A stretch of 53,137 nt of DNA from Candidatus Saccharimonadia bacterium. Lineage in GTDB: Bacteria > Patescibacteriota > Saccharimonadia > Saccharimonadales > Saccharimonadaceae. The notes beneath the pieces were generated by a model. It was not told where the DNA came from, made no database searches, and saw only the letters and a program-made list of their open reading frames with translations. Shown here piece after piece: positions 6,951-15,181 of this stretch. The stretch is taken from positions 1 through 53,137 of the forward strand of contig JALRBE010000001.1 of the NCBI GenBank assembly GCA_023262335.1, read 5' to 3'. The position numbers were made by a program, and so were the translations under genes. Position 1 is the stretch's first letter. Each line of letters opens with the position of its first letter.

Positions 6951-8246
6951 GTGAAGCATTTCTACCAAGTCCTTCTAAATACCTTGATCGCGAACGTGAC
7001 GACGAGTTACTTATGGTTCGCGCTGACGTTTTGGATATATCTTGAAACCCGTTCGGTACTGGCGACGGCAATCATCGGTGGTGCGTACATGCTGTTCGTG
7101 GCGCTCTTCAGTATCGTCTTTGGAACCATCGTCGATCATAACCGCAAAAAGACAGTCATGGTCGGATCGAGCATCTTCACGTTCGTCGCGTTCTTGCTCG
7201 CGGGCGTCATGTATCTGGCGTTTCCAAAAAGCGAACTGATCGATTGGCAGTCGTGGATGTTCTGGCTGTTCAGCGGCACCATACTGATCGGCGGCGTCGT
7301 CGAGAACATGCGGAACATCGCGCTTTCGACGATGGTCACCTTGCTTGTTCCTAAGGAAGGTCGCGACAAAGCGAACGGGCTCGTGGGTACCGTGCAGGGC
7401 GTCGCGTTCATGGTGACGAGCGTGTTTAGCGGTTTGTCCATAGGACTGCTTGGCATGGGGTGGACCCTGGCGATCGCCATCGCGTTCACTGGTATCGCTT
7501 TGGCGCACCTGCTGTTCGTCAAGATTCCCGAAAAGCGTATCGCTCATGACCCGGAACTGGAGGGCAAGAAGGTCGATATCAAAGGCAGCATAGCTGCGAT
7601 CAAGGCGGTGCCGGGCTTGCTTTGGCTGATCCTGTTCACGACGTTCAATAATCTGGTCGGCGGCGTGTTCATGGCGCTCATGGATCCGTACGGCCTGACG
7701 CTGTTCTCGGTTGAATGGTGGGGGGTCGTGCTCGGTATCACGAGTACCGGCTTCATCATTGGCGGCTTGGTCGTCGCGAAATTCGGGCTTGGCAAGAACC
7801 CCGTACGCACGATGCTTCTCGTGAACATCGGCGTGGCGCTGCTCGGCATGACGTTCACGATCCGCGAGTTTTGGTGGCTGTATGCCATCGGCATCTGGAT
7901 ATTCATGGCTATAATGCCGATCGCCGAGGCGGCCGAACAGACGATCATCCAGCGTGTCGTACCGCTCAAGCGCCAAGGCCGCGTGTTCGGGTTGGCGCAA
8001 GCGGTCGAATCCGCGTCGACGCCGGTCAGCGCGTTTCTTATCGGCCCCATCGCGGAATTCATCATTCTGCCGTACATGAAGACTAAAGAAGGTATTGATA
8101 CGTTCGGATGGCTGCTCGGGCCTGGCGAAGCCAGAGGCATCGCGCTGGTCTTCCTGCTTGCCAGCCTCGTGATGCTGATCATCGTGCTGCTCGCGTTCAT
8201 GTCACGGGCGTACCGAAACCTTTCCGAATACTACGCAAAAACTTGA
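6951..8246 (+). CDS. MFS transporter, 12-helix
   Basis: A 431-aa integral membrane protein with about twelve hydrophobic helices and the look of the major facilitator superfamily. The loop between helices 2 and 3 (FGTIVDHNRKKTVMVG) matches the usual GxxxDRxGRR motif A in relaxed form. A central basic cytoplasmic loop (KIPEKRIAHDPELEGKK) separates the halves. It resembles bacterial efflux-type MFS proteins. The start is GTG 6951, 6 nt after TAAAAT (6939-6944), with no SD, so the mRNA is probably leaderless. Substrate unknown. Confidence 0.85.
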   Translation: MKHFYQVLLNTLIANVTTSYLWFALTFWIYLETRSVLATAIIGGAYMLFVALFSIVFGTIVDHNRKKTVMVGSSIFTFVAFLLAGVMYLAFPKSELIDWQSWMFWLFSGTILIGGVVENMRNIALSTMVTLLVPKEGRDKANGLVGTVQGVAFMVTSVFSGLSIGLLGMGWTLAIAIAFTGIALAHLLFVKIPEKRIAHDPELEGKKVDIKGSIAAIKAVPGLLWLILFTTFNNLVGGVFMALMDPYGLTLFSVEWWGVVLGITSTGFIIGGLVVAKFGLGKNPVRTMLLVNIGVALLGMTFTIREFWWLYAIGIWIFMAIMPIAEAAEQTIIQRVVPLKRQGRVFGLAQAVESASTPVSAFLIGPIAEFIILPYMKTKEGIDTFGWLLGPGEARGIALVFLLASLVMLIIVLLAFMSRAYRNLSEYYAKT

Positions 8247-8344
8247 TCAGCGCCTCCTTTTCGCGCACACAGTGGAGCGGGAATCGAAGCCGCGCGAACC
8301 GCTCATGCCTGCATGATAGTACGAAAAATGGTACAATAACAGGG

Positions 8345-9244
8345 ATGCAAAAGATTCTTCTTTATTACAAATTCACTCCGATAAAAGACCCTCAGACAGT
8401 CACGCTGTGGCAAAAAACGCTTGCGGACGGGCTTGATTTGCGTGGCCGTATCCTCGTGAGCGATCATGGCCTGAACGGTACCGTCGGCGGCGATATCAAC
8501 GATTTGAAAAAATACGTCAAAGAAACAAAAAAGTTTCCCGGTTTCAAAGACATCGTCTTCAAATGGTCCGATGGCGGTCGTGATGACTTTCCGCGCATGA
8601 GCGTGAAGCACCGACGGGAGTTGGTGGGTTTCAAGAACAGCGACGACGAATTTGCCGTTGACGAGAACGGCGTGGTCGGCGGCGGCGTCCATTTGAAACC
8701 GAAGCAGGTGCACGAACTGGTAGAAAAGTACGGCGACGACGTCGTGTTCTTTGACGGTCGTAACGCCCACGAGGCGTCGATCGGCAAATTCAAGAACGCG
8801 TACGTGCCGAATACAGACACGTCGAGGGACTTCATCGCCGAACTCGAGAGTGACAAATACGACGACATCAAAAACAAAAAAGTCGTAACCTACTGCACGG
8901 GCGGCATCCGCTGCGAAGTGATCAGCGCCATGATGAAAAAGCGCGGGTTTACCGACGTGTACCAAATCGATGGCGGAATCGTGAAGTATGGCGAAGCATA
9001 CGGAGACGACGGCCTTTGGGAAGGTGCGCTGCGCGTGTTCGACGACCGGATGACAGTGAACTTCAGCGATCACGCCAAGACGATCGGCGAGTGCACGCAC
9101 TGCACCGGCAAAACGAGCAACTTCGAAAATTGTGCCAACCCGAACTGCAACAGCCTGGTGCTTATTTGCGAAACATGCAAAACGAATCCCGACCTGCTGT
9201 ACCATACCGAGGAATGCAAGCAAAAAATGGAGGTACGAGTATGA
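8345..9244 (+). CDS. trhO: tRNA uridine(34) hydroxylase TrhO (rhodanese-like)
   Basis: A 299-aa rhodanese-domain protein of the UPF0176/YceA family. TrhO hydroxylates uridine 34 of certain tRNAs (ho5U) using molecular oxygen or prephenate-linked chemistry, depending on conditions. The N-terminal ferredoxin-like domain is followed by a rhodanese domain with the catalytic loop YCTGGIRCE (Cys ~184). A Cys-rich tail (CTHC...CANPNC...CETC...C) resembles the metal-binding extension of many family members. It starts 7 nt after TACAAT (8332-8337) with no SD. Its stop overlaps the next gene as ATGA, so the two form an operon. Confidence 0.92.
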   Translation: MQKILLYYKFTPIKDPQTVTLWQKTLADGLDLRGRILVSDHGLNGTVGGDINDLKKYVKETKKFPGFKDIVFKWSDGGRDDFPRMSVKHRRELVGFKNSDDEFAVDENGVVGGGVHLKPKQVHELVEKYGDDVVFFDGRNAHEASIGKFKNAYVPNTDTSRDFIAELESDKYDDIKNKKVVTYCTGGIRCEVISAMMKKRGFTDVYQIDGGIVKYGEAYGDDGLWEGALRVFDDRMTVNFSDHAKTIGECTHCTGKTSNFENCANPNCNSLVLICETCKTNPDLLYHTEECKQKMEVRV

Positions 9245-9657
9245 ATGACGTCGCACATGAACTTTTAAACGGGCAGATGTTATGCGTGGTGGCGACGAAC
9301 GGCGCTGACGGCTACCCGAATGCCGCCTCGGTGGCGTTTTCGCATACGAATGACTTCGCGTTCGTGTTCGCGACCGACAACGGGACGCGCAAGGCGGCGA
9401 ACCTGGAGCGCGATGGCCGTGCTGCCATGACGATTACCGACCAGGTGGCGAAGCGGACGATACAAATAGAAGGGACGGTCACGAAAATCACGAACGAGGA
9501 ATTCGACGCCGATCATGCCGAGCGGCATTTTGGCAAGCTGCCATTCGCGCGTCACTTCAGGAGTAACCCTGCGAATTCGTTTTATATCCTTAAGCCGTCC
9601 TCGATGAAGCTGACCGACATCAACGAAGTGCCGTGGCAGGTCACGAACATCATCTGA
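9241..9657 (+). CDS. Pyridoxamine 5'-phosphate oxidase-like flavin-binding protein
   Basis: A 138-aa single-domain protein with the split-barrel fold of PNPOx/FMN-binding proteins. Typical segments are MLCVVATNGADGYPNAASV (~12-31), FVFATDNGTRKAANL and GRAAMTITD, followed by a TIQIEGTVTKIT strand. Family members bind FMN or F420; the exact reaction is not visible. The ATG overlaps the trhO stop (ATGA), and AATGGAGG ends about 8 nt upstream as an SD. Co-translation with trhO is likely, though no functional link is known. Confidence 0.8.
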   Translation: MNDVAHELLNGQMLCVVATNGADGYPNAASVAFSHTNDFAFVFATDNGTRKAANLERDGRAAMTITDQVAKRTIQIEGTVTKITNEEFDADHAERHFGKLPFARHFRSNPANSFYILKPSSMKLTDINEVPWQVTNII

Positions 9658-9703
9658 CGTCCGCGGTGCTGCGCCCTACCGACGTGAGGCGTATACTGGA
9701 TAC

Positions 9704-10249
9704 ATGAGATACATCGCGCTATTACGAGGCGTCAACGTCGGCGGCAAAAACAAGGTAAGCATGGCAGACCTGAAAGCCACGCTTGAGCAAGACGGTTTTG
9801 AAAACGTCAAGACGTACATCAATAGCGGCAACGTATTGTTCGATAATTCGTCAAAAGACGCGAATGGCATCGCTGAGCGCTGCGAAGCGCTGATAGAAAA
9901 GGCGTTCGGGTTCCCTGTCGCCTGCGTGGTGCTGTCGTCGGTGCAGTACAGGCGAATTGTCGACAACGCGCCGGCATGGTGGGGTCATTCAGACGACAAA
10001 AACCTGCGCAGCGACGCGCTGTTCGTATTGCGGCATGGAACGGCACGGGCGGTCATCGACGCCGTCGGGCCGGTCAACGAAGAATACGAGCACGTGGGGT
10101 CGGCAGCGAACGTCGTGTTCTGGACGGTCGACATGCGGCGGTACGGCAAGGCTCGTTTGCCGAAGATCATTGGCTCCGACGAATACAAAACGGTGTCGAT
10201 GCGCAGCTCGACGACGACGCGCAAGCTCTACGCGCTTTTGGAGGACTGA
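9704..10249 (+). CDS. DUF1697 family protein
   Basis: A 181-aa protein that matches the DUF1697 family from its opening MRYIALLRGVNVGGKNKVSM and the segment YINSGNVLF. The function of the family is unknown. ATG 9704 lies 6 nt after TATACT (9692-9697) with no SD, so it is probably leaderless. Its 3' end overlaps the convergent methyltransferase gene by 22 bp. Confidence 0.85.
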   Translation: MRYIALLRGVNVGGKNKVSMADLKATLEQDGFENVKTYINSGNVLFDNSSKDANGIAERCEALIEKAFGFPVACVVLSSVQYRRIVDNAPAWWGHSDDKNLRSDALFVLRHGTARAVIDAVGPVNEEYEHVGSAANVVFWTVDMRRYGKARLPKIIGSDEYKTVSMRSSTTTRKLYALLED

Positions 10250-10953
10250 AAAAGCGCTATCCAATCGTCGGCGCTCAACTGTGACGGCCGCATGTTCTTG
10301 GTGAGCGTCACCGGCAGGGTCGCGAAGTACTTCTGCCGGGCGTAGCACCGTTCGACGAACGAGTCATACGCGGGCTTGCTGTTTCTGTCGAGCAACGGGT
10401 CTTTGCGCGGAATGATTTCTATCATAACCGTATCAACTGCCGGATGGGGCCAAAAATCGGTCCGTTCCAATTTGTAGCGGATGCTCGTTTTGAACCACGG
10501 CGCGATCATGGCGCCGAGGAGCCCCGTGAACGAGGCTGTGCCACCGATGATCAGTTTTTTCGCGAACTGTTTTTGTACGATCAAATACGTCGCCGAGGGC
10601 GGCGTGCTGGTATCGGTCAGCTTGCGGAGGATAGGCGAACTCAAATGGAACGGTATGTTCGCGAAGACTTTGTAATCGTTTTTTGGCAAAGGAAGCGTCA
10701 AAAAATCGGCGTTCACGACTTCCACGTTCGGGAACGACGCGACGTTATCGCGCAGCTTTTCGATGACACGCTCATCGTACTCGACGGCGACCACGTTCTT
10801 GCACTCTGTCGCCAGAACTGAGGAAATGACACCGCTGCCGGCGCCGATATCGTAAACGGTGTCGCTTTTCTTCAGGTTACTATGCCCAACCAGCGTGCGA
10901 ACCAATTGGGGCCGACGAATGAAATTTTGTGATTTGAGATGACTGCGCTTCAC
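10228..10953 (-). CDS. rRNA adenine N6-methyltransferase, Erm/KsgA family
   Basis: A 241-aa Rossmann methyltransferase. Motifs in order: SQNFI (~8-12), SAM-binding DIGAGSG (~36-42), acidic VEYDERVIEKL, NADFL, and the catalytic NIPFHLSSPILRKL (~94-107). The NIPF core and the short length (Erm ~245 aa, KsgA ~270 aa) make Erm (23S A2058 dimethylation, macrolide-lincosamide-streptogramin resistance) at least as likely as KsgA (16S A1518/A1519). The sequence alone does not decide. The start is GTG 10953, 7 nt after TATACT (10966-10961), so it is probably leaderless. Expression looks constitutive, without an Erm-type leader peptide. Confidence 0.85.
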   Translation of the reverse strand: MKRSHLKSQNFIRRPQLVRTLVGHSNLKKSDTVYDIGAGSGVISSVLATECKNVVAVEYDERVIEKLRDNVASFPNVEVVNADFLTLPLPKNDYKVFANIPFHLSSPILRKLTDTSTPPSATYLIVQKQFAKKLIIGGTASFTGLLGAMIAPWFKTSIRYKLERTDFWPHPAVDTVMIEIIPRKDPLLDRNSKPAYDSFVERCYARQKYFATLPVTLTKNMRPSQLSADDWIALFQSSKSA

Positions 10954-10999
10954 TCGTCATAGTATAAGACACGAAGCGGCTCATGGTAAAATAACGGTA

Positions 11000-11722
11000 A
11001 TGAACAAGGAAACGATAACCGCGTCGCTTGAACGGCGCGCCATGCAAGTGCAGCGCGGTGGCGCCCGTGCGGCGGTGCTCGGCGTGAACGACGGGCTCGT
11101 CAGTACGCTTTGTATCGTCGTTGGCGTGGCCGCGGCAGGCAGCGACAGCGCCCATGTGCTACTCGCGGGCTTCGCAGGGTTGCTTGCGGGTGCCATTTCC
11201 ATGGCGGCCGGCGAATGGATTTCCGTAAAAGCGCAGGTCGAGCTGTTCGAGGGAGTACTGAGCGATCTTCATGACGCGGTTAAGAACGACAGGCCTCTGC
11301 TCGTCAAAAATCTGGCGCTCAGTTTCGAAAAAAACGGCATTGACGAGAAAACGGCGAAGCATGCGGCCGAAGACGTCGCGATGTCGGACAGCAAACTGAT
11401 GGCAATGTACTCTTCTCAGGTGATCGGCATCAACGAAGGCGAGCTCGGATCGCCGTGGGTCGCCGCGGTTTCGTCGTTCGCGCTGTTCACCGCCGGCGCG
11501 ATCGCGCCGCTTGTTCCGTGGGTCATTGGCCTCGGTGGTATTCAGGGAATCATCGTCGCCATCCTATTGACGAGCGTCGGCGCGTTGTTCGTCGGCGGCT
11601 ATACGGCACGATCGAGCGGCAAAAACATTACCTACGGCGCAATCCGCCAGCTGCTCATCGTTCTCTTTGCCGCGCTTGTCACGTACGGCGTCGGTCATCT
11701 GTTTGGCGTCGCAACCGCCTAG
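11000..11722 (+). CDS. VIT1/CCC1 family iron/manganese transporter
   Basis: A 240-aa membrane protein with about five hydrophobic helices. The opening GARAAVLGVNDGLVSTLCIV is diagnostic of the vacuolar iron transporter family, as is AGAISMAAGEWISVKAQVE with its metal-pathway Met and Glu residues. A hydrophilic loop (~75-135) corresponds to the cytoplasmic metal-binding helices. It would export Fe(II) or Mn(II) from the cytoplasm. ATG 11000 is 7 nt after TAAAAT (10987-10992) with no SD. Confidence 0.88.
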   Translation: MNKETITASLERRAMQVQRGGARAAVLGVNDGLVSTLCIVVGVAAAGSDSAHVLLAGFAGLLAGAISMAAGEWISVKAQVELFEGVLSDLHDAVKNDRPLLVKNLALSFEKNGIDEKTAKHAAEDVAMSDSKLMAMYSSQVIGINEGELGSPWVAAVSSFALFTAGAIAPLVPWVIGLGGIQGIIVAILLTSVGALFVGGYTARSSGKNITYGAIRQLLIVLFAALVTYGVGHLFGVATA

Positions 11723-11749
11723 GCAGTTATACGCGTATAATAATGAGTG

Positions 11750-13297
11750 ATGAATAAGAACCTCGAAGCGAAACTGAAGACCTTGCCGGCAAGCCCTGGC
11801 GTTTATTTTCATAAAAGCGCTTCGGGCGAGATCATTTACGTGGGCAAGGCGGCTGTGCTACGGAACCGTGTGCGCCAATATTTTCAATCGCAACGCGATA
11901 TGGACATAAAAACCAGGGCCTTGGTGGCGGAAATCGAGGACACGGACTGGACAGAAACGGAATCCGAGATCGACGCGTTGTTCCTTGAATCCGAAATGGT
12001 CAAGCGGTATATGCCGCGGTTCAACATTCTTCTTCGGGACGACAAGTCGCAAATGTACGTGCGTATCGACATGAAGAGCGAATGGCCCTACGTTTGTTTC
12101 ACGCGTAATCCGGCGGACGATGGAGCAGACTATTTCGGCCCGTACTACAATGGGTTCGCTATCAAAAAAGCGCTTCGGTATCTTCGTCGCGTGTTTCCGT
12201 ATTACACAAAGCCGCCAAAACAAAGCGAACGTGCGGACCTTGATTCGCATATAGGTCTGAGCCCGGCACATGGTACGACGAGCGAAGAATACAAGGCATC
12301 CCTCCGCAAGCTCATACGGTATTTCGAGGGCGGGCGCAAAAAGCTGGCGCAGGAAATCGAAAAGGAAATGCGCCAAGCGGCGGCAGGCCATGATTTCGAA
12401 ACTGCCGCACGACTGCGTAACCGACTGCGTGACCTTGCCGAATTGCAGCGCAAGATCATGTTCGGCGACCGTGAGTTTTTGGATATTAGCAAAGACAAAG
12501 CGCTGAGCGACTTGGTGACGCTGCTCGGACTGCCGAAGGTGCCCGCGCGGATCGAAGGCTACGACATCAGTCATATGGGCGGCGTGAACGTGGTTGCCAG
12601 CATGGTGGTGTTCACGAACGGGGTGAGCAATCGTAGTGAATATCGCAAGTTCAAAACCAAGATCGAACGTAACGACGATACGGCGAACATGCACGAGACG
12701 TTGCTTCGTCGCTTCAGCGAAAAGAACGTCAAAGCATGGGGTCGACCCGACTTGATACTTGTCGACGGAGGCAAGGGGCAGCTCGACGCGGCAATCAGAG
12801 CTCTTCAGGAGCGCGGCGAGGTAGTGCCTGTCATCAGTATCGCGAAGCGTGAGGAGGAAATCATCGTTGACCCTGTGCGTTCGAACGTGGACGTGGCAAT
12901 GATCGAGAGCCTGCGCAAAACGCCGACCCAGAACGAGTTCGTCGAGGTATCGGGCGGGTATTACGTCGTGAACTTGCATCCGGGTCAGCGCAATGCCGGA
13001 TCGCATTCGAAAAACCTGCGTGCAGGCTCCGTGACGAGCGCTCATTCCGACGCGGTCAGATTGTTCCAGCGGATTCGTGACGAGTCGCATCGGTTCGCGG
13101 TCAGTTATCATACGGTTTTGAAGCGGCAAAAGCAAACAGCTAGCGATCTTGAAGAAATTCCTGGCGTGGGACCGGCGACGCGCAAAAAACTCATTCGCAC
13201 GTTCGGCAGTCTTCGTGCCGTCAAAGCTGCCGACGAGTCGGCACTCGTCGCCGCGATCGGCAAGGACAAGGCCGCGAAAATCAAACCGTATTTATGA
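11750..13297 (+). CDS. uvrC: Excinuclease ABC subunit C (UvrC), shortened and Fe-S-cysteine-free
   Basis: A 515-aa UvrC (usual length ~600), the dual-incision nuclease of nucleotide excision repair. Domains in order: GIY-YIG nuclease (PGVYFHKSASGEIIYVGKA), a linker region, the UVR helix pair (LAQEIEKEMRQAAAGHDFE), the RNase H-like nuclease (YDISHMGG, DDTANMHE, ILVDGGKGQLDAA) and tandem HhH (LEEIPGVGPATRKKL). Acidic residues of the second active site are visible. The conserved C-x6-C-x3-C segment (normally like QIGRCLAPC) reads DSHIGLSPAHG here, with no cysteines. ATG 11750 (8 nt after TATAAT 11736-11741) is preferred over GTG 11747; no SD. Confidence 0.93.
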   Translation: MNKNLEAKLKTLPASPGVYFHKSASGEIIYVGKAAVLRNRVRQYFQSQRDMDIKTRALVAEIEDTDWTETESEIDALFLESEMVKRYMPRFNILLRDDKSQMYVRIDMKSEWPYVCFTRNPADDGADYFGPYYNGFAIKKALRYLRRVFPYYTKPPKQSERADLDSHIGLSPAHGTTSEEYKASLRKLIRYFEGGRKKLAQEIEKEMRQAAAGHDFETAARLRNRLRDLAELQRKIMFGDREFLDISKDKALSDLVTLLGLPKVPARIEGYDISHMGGVNVVASMVVFTNGVSNRSEYRKFKTKIERNDDTANMHETLLRRFSEKNVKAWGRPDLILVDGGKGQLDAAIRALQERGEVVPVISIAKREEEIIVDPVRSNVDVAMIESLRKTPTQNEFVEVSGGYYVVNLHPGQRNAGSHSKNLRAGSVTSAHSDAVRLFQRIRDESHRFAVSYHTVLKRQKQTASDLEEIPGVGPATRKKLIRTFGSLRAVKAADESALVAAIGKDKAAKIKPYL

Positions 13298-13313
13298 TAC
13301 GCTTAGTAATGCT

Positions 13314-14528
13314 ATGAAAACGCTTGACGCTTCTTTTTTTGCCGGTAACCGCCGCGCTGCCATGGATAAACTGCAGGGAGGTCTGTTGGTAATTGCCGGC
13401 TATACTGGCATGCAGAAGAGCAACGACGAGGAGTTCCGATTCACTCAGGAATCGAACATGTGGTATTTGACGGGGATCGAGTTCCCTGACTGGTGGCTGA
13501 TCATGGACGGAGGTTCCGGCAAGTCATGGCTGGTCGAGCCGACGATCGACGAGCGGCTACGATTGTTCACCGAAAGCCTTGCTGCCGAGGACGCCAAAGC
13601 GAAGAGCGGGGTCGACACGGTGCTCAGTCGGGATGCTGCCATGACGATGTTGCGCCGCCTGGCCAAAACCCACTCGCTCGTGCATACCGTCGGGCAATCG
13701 CCGTACAGCGAGCATTTCACGTTCGCGCTCAACCCGGCCATCGCCGACATGAAAACGACGCTCGAGCGGACCTTCGTGAAAGTAGAGGATTTTAGGCTCC
13801 CGTTGGCCCGCCTTCGGGCAATCAAGCAGCCCGTGGAAATCGACGCCATGCAAAAGGCGATCGACGTGACCATGGCAGGATTATCGCAGGTCAAAGAAAA
13901 CTTGCAGTCGTACCGTCATGAATACGACATTGATGCCGAGCTGGGGTACGCGTTCCGGAAGGCTGGCGGAACGCACGGGTTCGACCCTATCGTCGCGAGC
14001 GGCAAGAATGCTACCGTCGCGCATTATTTTCAGAACAACGCCGCGTTGAAAAAAGGGACGTTCGTCATGATGGACGTCGGCGCGAAACTGAACGGTTATC
14101 CTGCCGACCTGACGCGCACGTTCGCATATGGCAAGCCGACGAAGCGCATGGCAAGCGTGCACGAGGCCGTCCGTATCATGCAGGCCGAAATCATCGAACT
14201 CATAAAACCGGGCGTGTCGCTTGAGGAATACCAGCGCGAGTCTGACGCTATTATCAAGAGAGAAATGATCAAGCTTGGGGTCATGAACGGACCGGATGAC
14301 GAGCAAGCGTTCAGGCGTCATATGCCGCATGCGCTAAGCCATGGCCTCGGCATCGACGTGCACGACGCGCTCGGAAGGCCGCGCGAGTTCCAGCCCGGCA
14401 TGGTGCTAACGGTCGAGCCGGGCGTGTATTTGCAAGACGAAGGAATCGGCGTCCGCATAGAAGACGACATACTCGTGACGGAATCGGGCAAGAAAAACAT
14501 GAGCGCGAAGCTCTCGACAACCTTTTAG
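13314..14528 (+). CDS. M24 metallopeptidase, Xaa-Pro aminopeptidase type
   Basis: A 404-aa pita-bread-fold peptidase that removes N-terminal residues preceding proline. An N-terminal domain (~1-165) precedes the catalytic domain. Metal ligands are all visible: Asp in MMDVGAKLNGY and in YPADLTRTF, His in ALSHGLGIDVHD, Glu in LTVEPGVY and Glu in GVRIEDDILV. ATG 13314 is 16 nt after the uvrC stop. TACGCT (13298-13303), 10 nt upstream, may serve as a -10, or the gene is read through from uvrC. The enzyme would help recycle peptides taken up by a cell that cannot make amino acids. Confidence 0.9.
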   Translation: MKTLDASFFAGNRRAAMDKLQGGLLVIAGYTGMQKSNDEEFRFTQESNMWYLTGIEFPDWWLIMDGGSGKSWLVEPTIDERLRLFTESLAAEDAKAKSGVDTVLSRDAAMTMLRRLAKTHSLVHTVGQSPYSEHFTFALNPAIADMKTTLERTFVKVEDFRLPLARLRAIKQPVEIDAMQKAIDVTMAGLSQVKENLQSYRHEYDIDAELGYAFRKAGGTHGFDPIVASGKNATVAHYFQNNAALKKGTFVMMDVGAKLNGYPADLTRTFAYGKPTKRMASVHEAVRIMQAEIIELIKPGVSLEEYQRESDAIIKREMIKLGVMNGPDDEQAFRRHMPHALSHGLGIDVHDALGRPREFQPGMVLTVEPGVYLQDEGIGVRIEDDILVTESGKKNMSAKLSTTF

Positions 14529-14552
14529 GCGGCAAGGTATACTGGTGCGTAC

Positions 14553-14945
14553 ATGATACGACGGCAATTTGGAATCTTTCTTGTTCGGTGGCTGCTCAAT
14601 TCGTTCGGGCTATGGGTTGCGGTTCGGTTGCTCGGTACGGGGTACAGCGAAGCGCAAGTCGAATCAGGCATCGCGCTCTTCTTGCTTGCAGGCCTCATCT
14701 TTTCGGTCATCAACAGCGTCATCAAGCCTATCGTGGTCATCTTCTCGCTGCCAGCCATTCTTATCACGCTCGGTTTGTTCATGCTCGTCGTGAACGGCCT
14801 CATGGTCTACTTGTCGGTCATACTGACTCCGGGACTCGAAATGTCGTTCTTTAACTCGATTCTTACCGGAATGATATTAAGTTTGATAAACTATATAGTA
14901 AGTAGCGTGTTCGAACTAAACGGACGCCAAAGGGAGAGAATATGA
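14553..14945 (+). CDS. Phage-holin-4-like small membrane protein (PF04020 type)
   Basis: A 130-aa protein with four predicted membrane helices (about 8-25, 38-60, 65-85, 100-118). The segment FSVINSVIKPIVVIFSLPAI, with LITLGLFMLVVNG, is characteristic of the mycobacterial-type four-helix holin superfamily; function in bacteria is unknown and a lytic role is not implied. ATG 14553 lies 9 nt after TATACT (14538-14543). Its stop overlaps the secG start (ATGA), so they are co-transcribed. Confidence 0.8.
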   Translation: MIRRQFGIFLVRWLLNSFGLWVAVRLLGTGYSEAQVESGIALFLLAGLIFSVINSVIKPIVVIFSLPAILITLGLFMLVVNGLMVYLSVILTPGLEMSFFNSILTGMILSLINYIVSSVFELNGRQRERI

Positions 14946-15169
14946 CAGTTGATGGAATCTTACAATTCGTGACGATAGCGTCGGGAGTGCTCATGGTGGC
15001 AAGTATCCTGCTGCAGCAGCGGGGCGCGAGCCTTGGCGCTGGGTTCGGTAGCTCAGGCGAGCTGTACACGACTCGTCGCGGACTCGACAAGAACCTGTTC
15101 GAAGCGACGATCGTGCTTGCGGTCGTGTTCGTGCTGTCAATCCTCACGGGACTGCTTCTTCCTGCCTGA
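14942..15169 (+). CDS. secG: Preprotein translocase subunit SecG
   Basis: A 75-aa protein with two membrane helices (about 5-22 and 55-73) and the conserved SecG segment ILLQQRGASLGAGFGSS between them. SecG assists SecYE/SecA protein export. It overlaps the previous gene by 4 nt and has an AGGGAGAG SD. The peptide-binding protein that needs export follows 12 nt downstream. Confidence 0.9.
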   Translation: MTVDGILQFVTIASGVLMVASILLQQRGASLGAGFGSSGELYTTRRGLDKNLFEATIVLAVVFVLSILTGLLLPA

Positions 15170-15181
15170 CTTCGGTAGCTG

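Noticed and set aside
7011..8000. Minus-strand ORF of 329 codons
   Set aside because: Antisense to the MFS transporter; Arg/His/Asp-rich composition typical of reverse reading of membrane-protein codons.
11858..13135. Minus-strand ORF of 425 codons
   Set aside because: Antisense shadow of uvrC without start signals.
14553..14945. Holin-like gene as evidence of a prophage
   Set aside because: No other phage gene is nearby; this protein superfamily is a common chromosomal membrane protein, and it is in an operon with secG.
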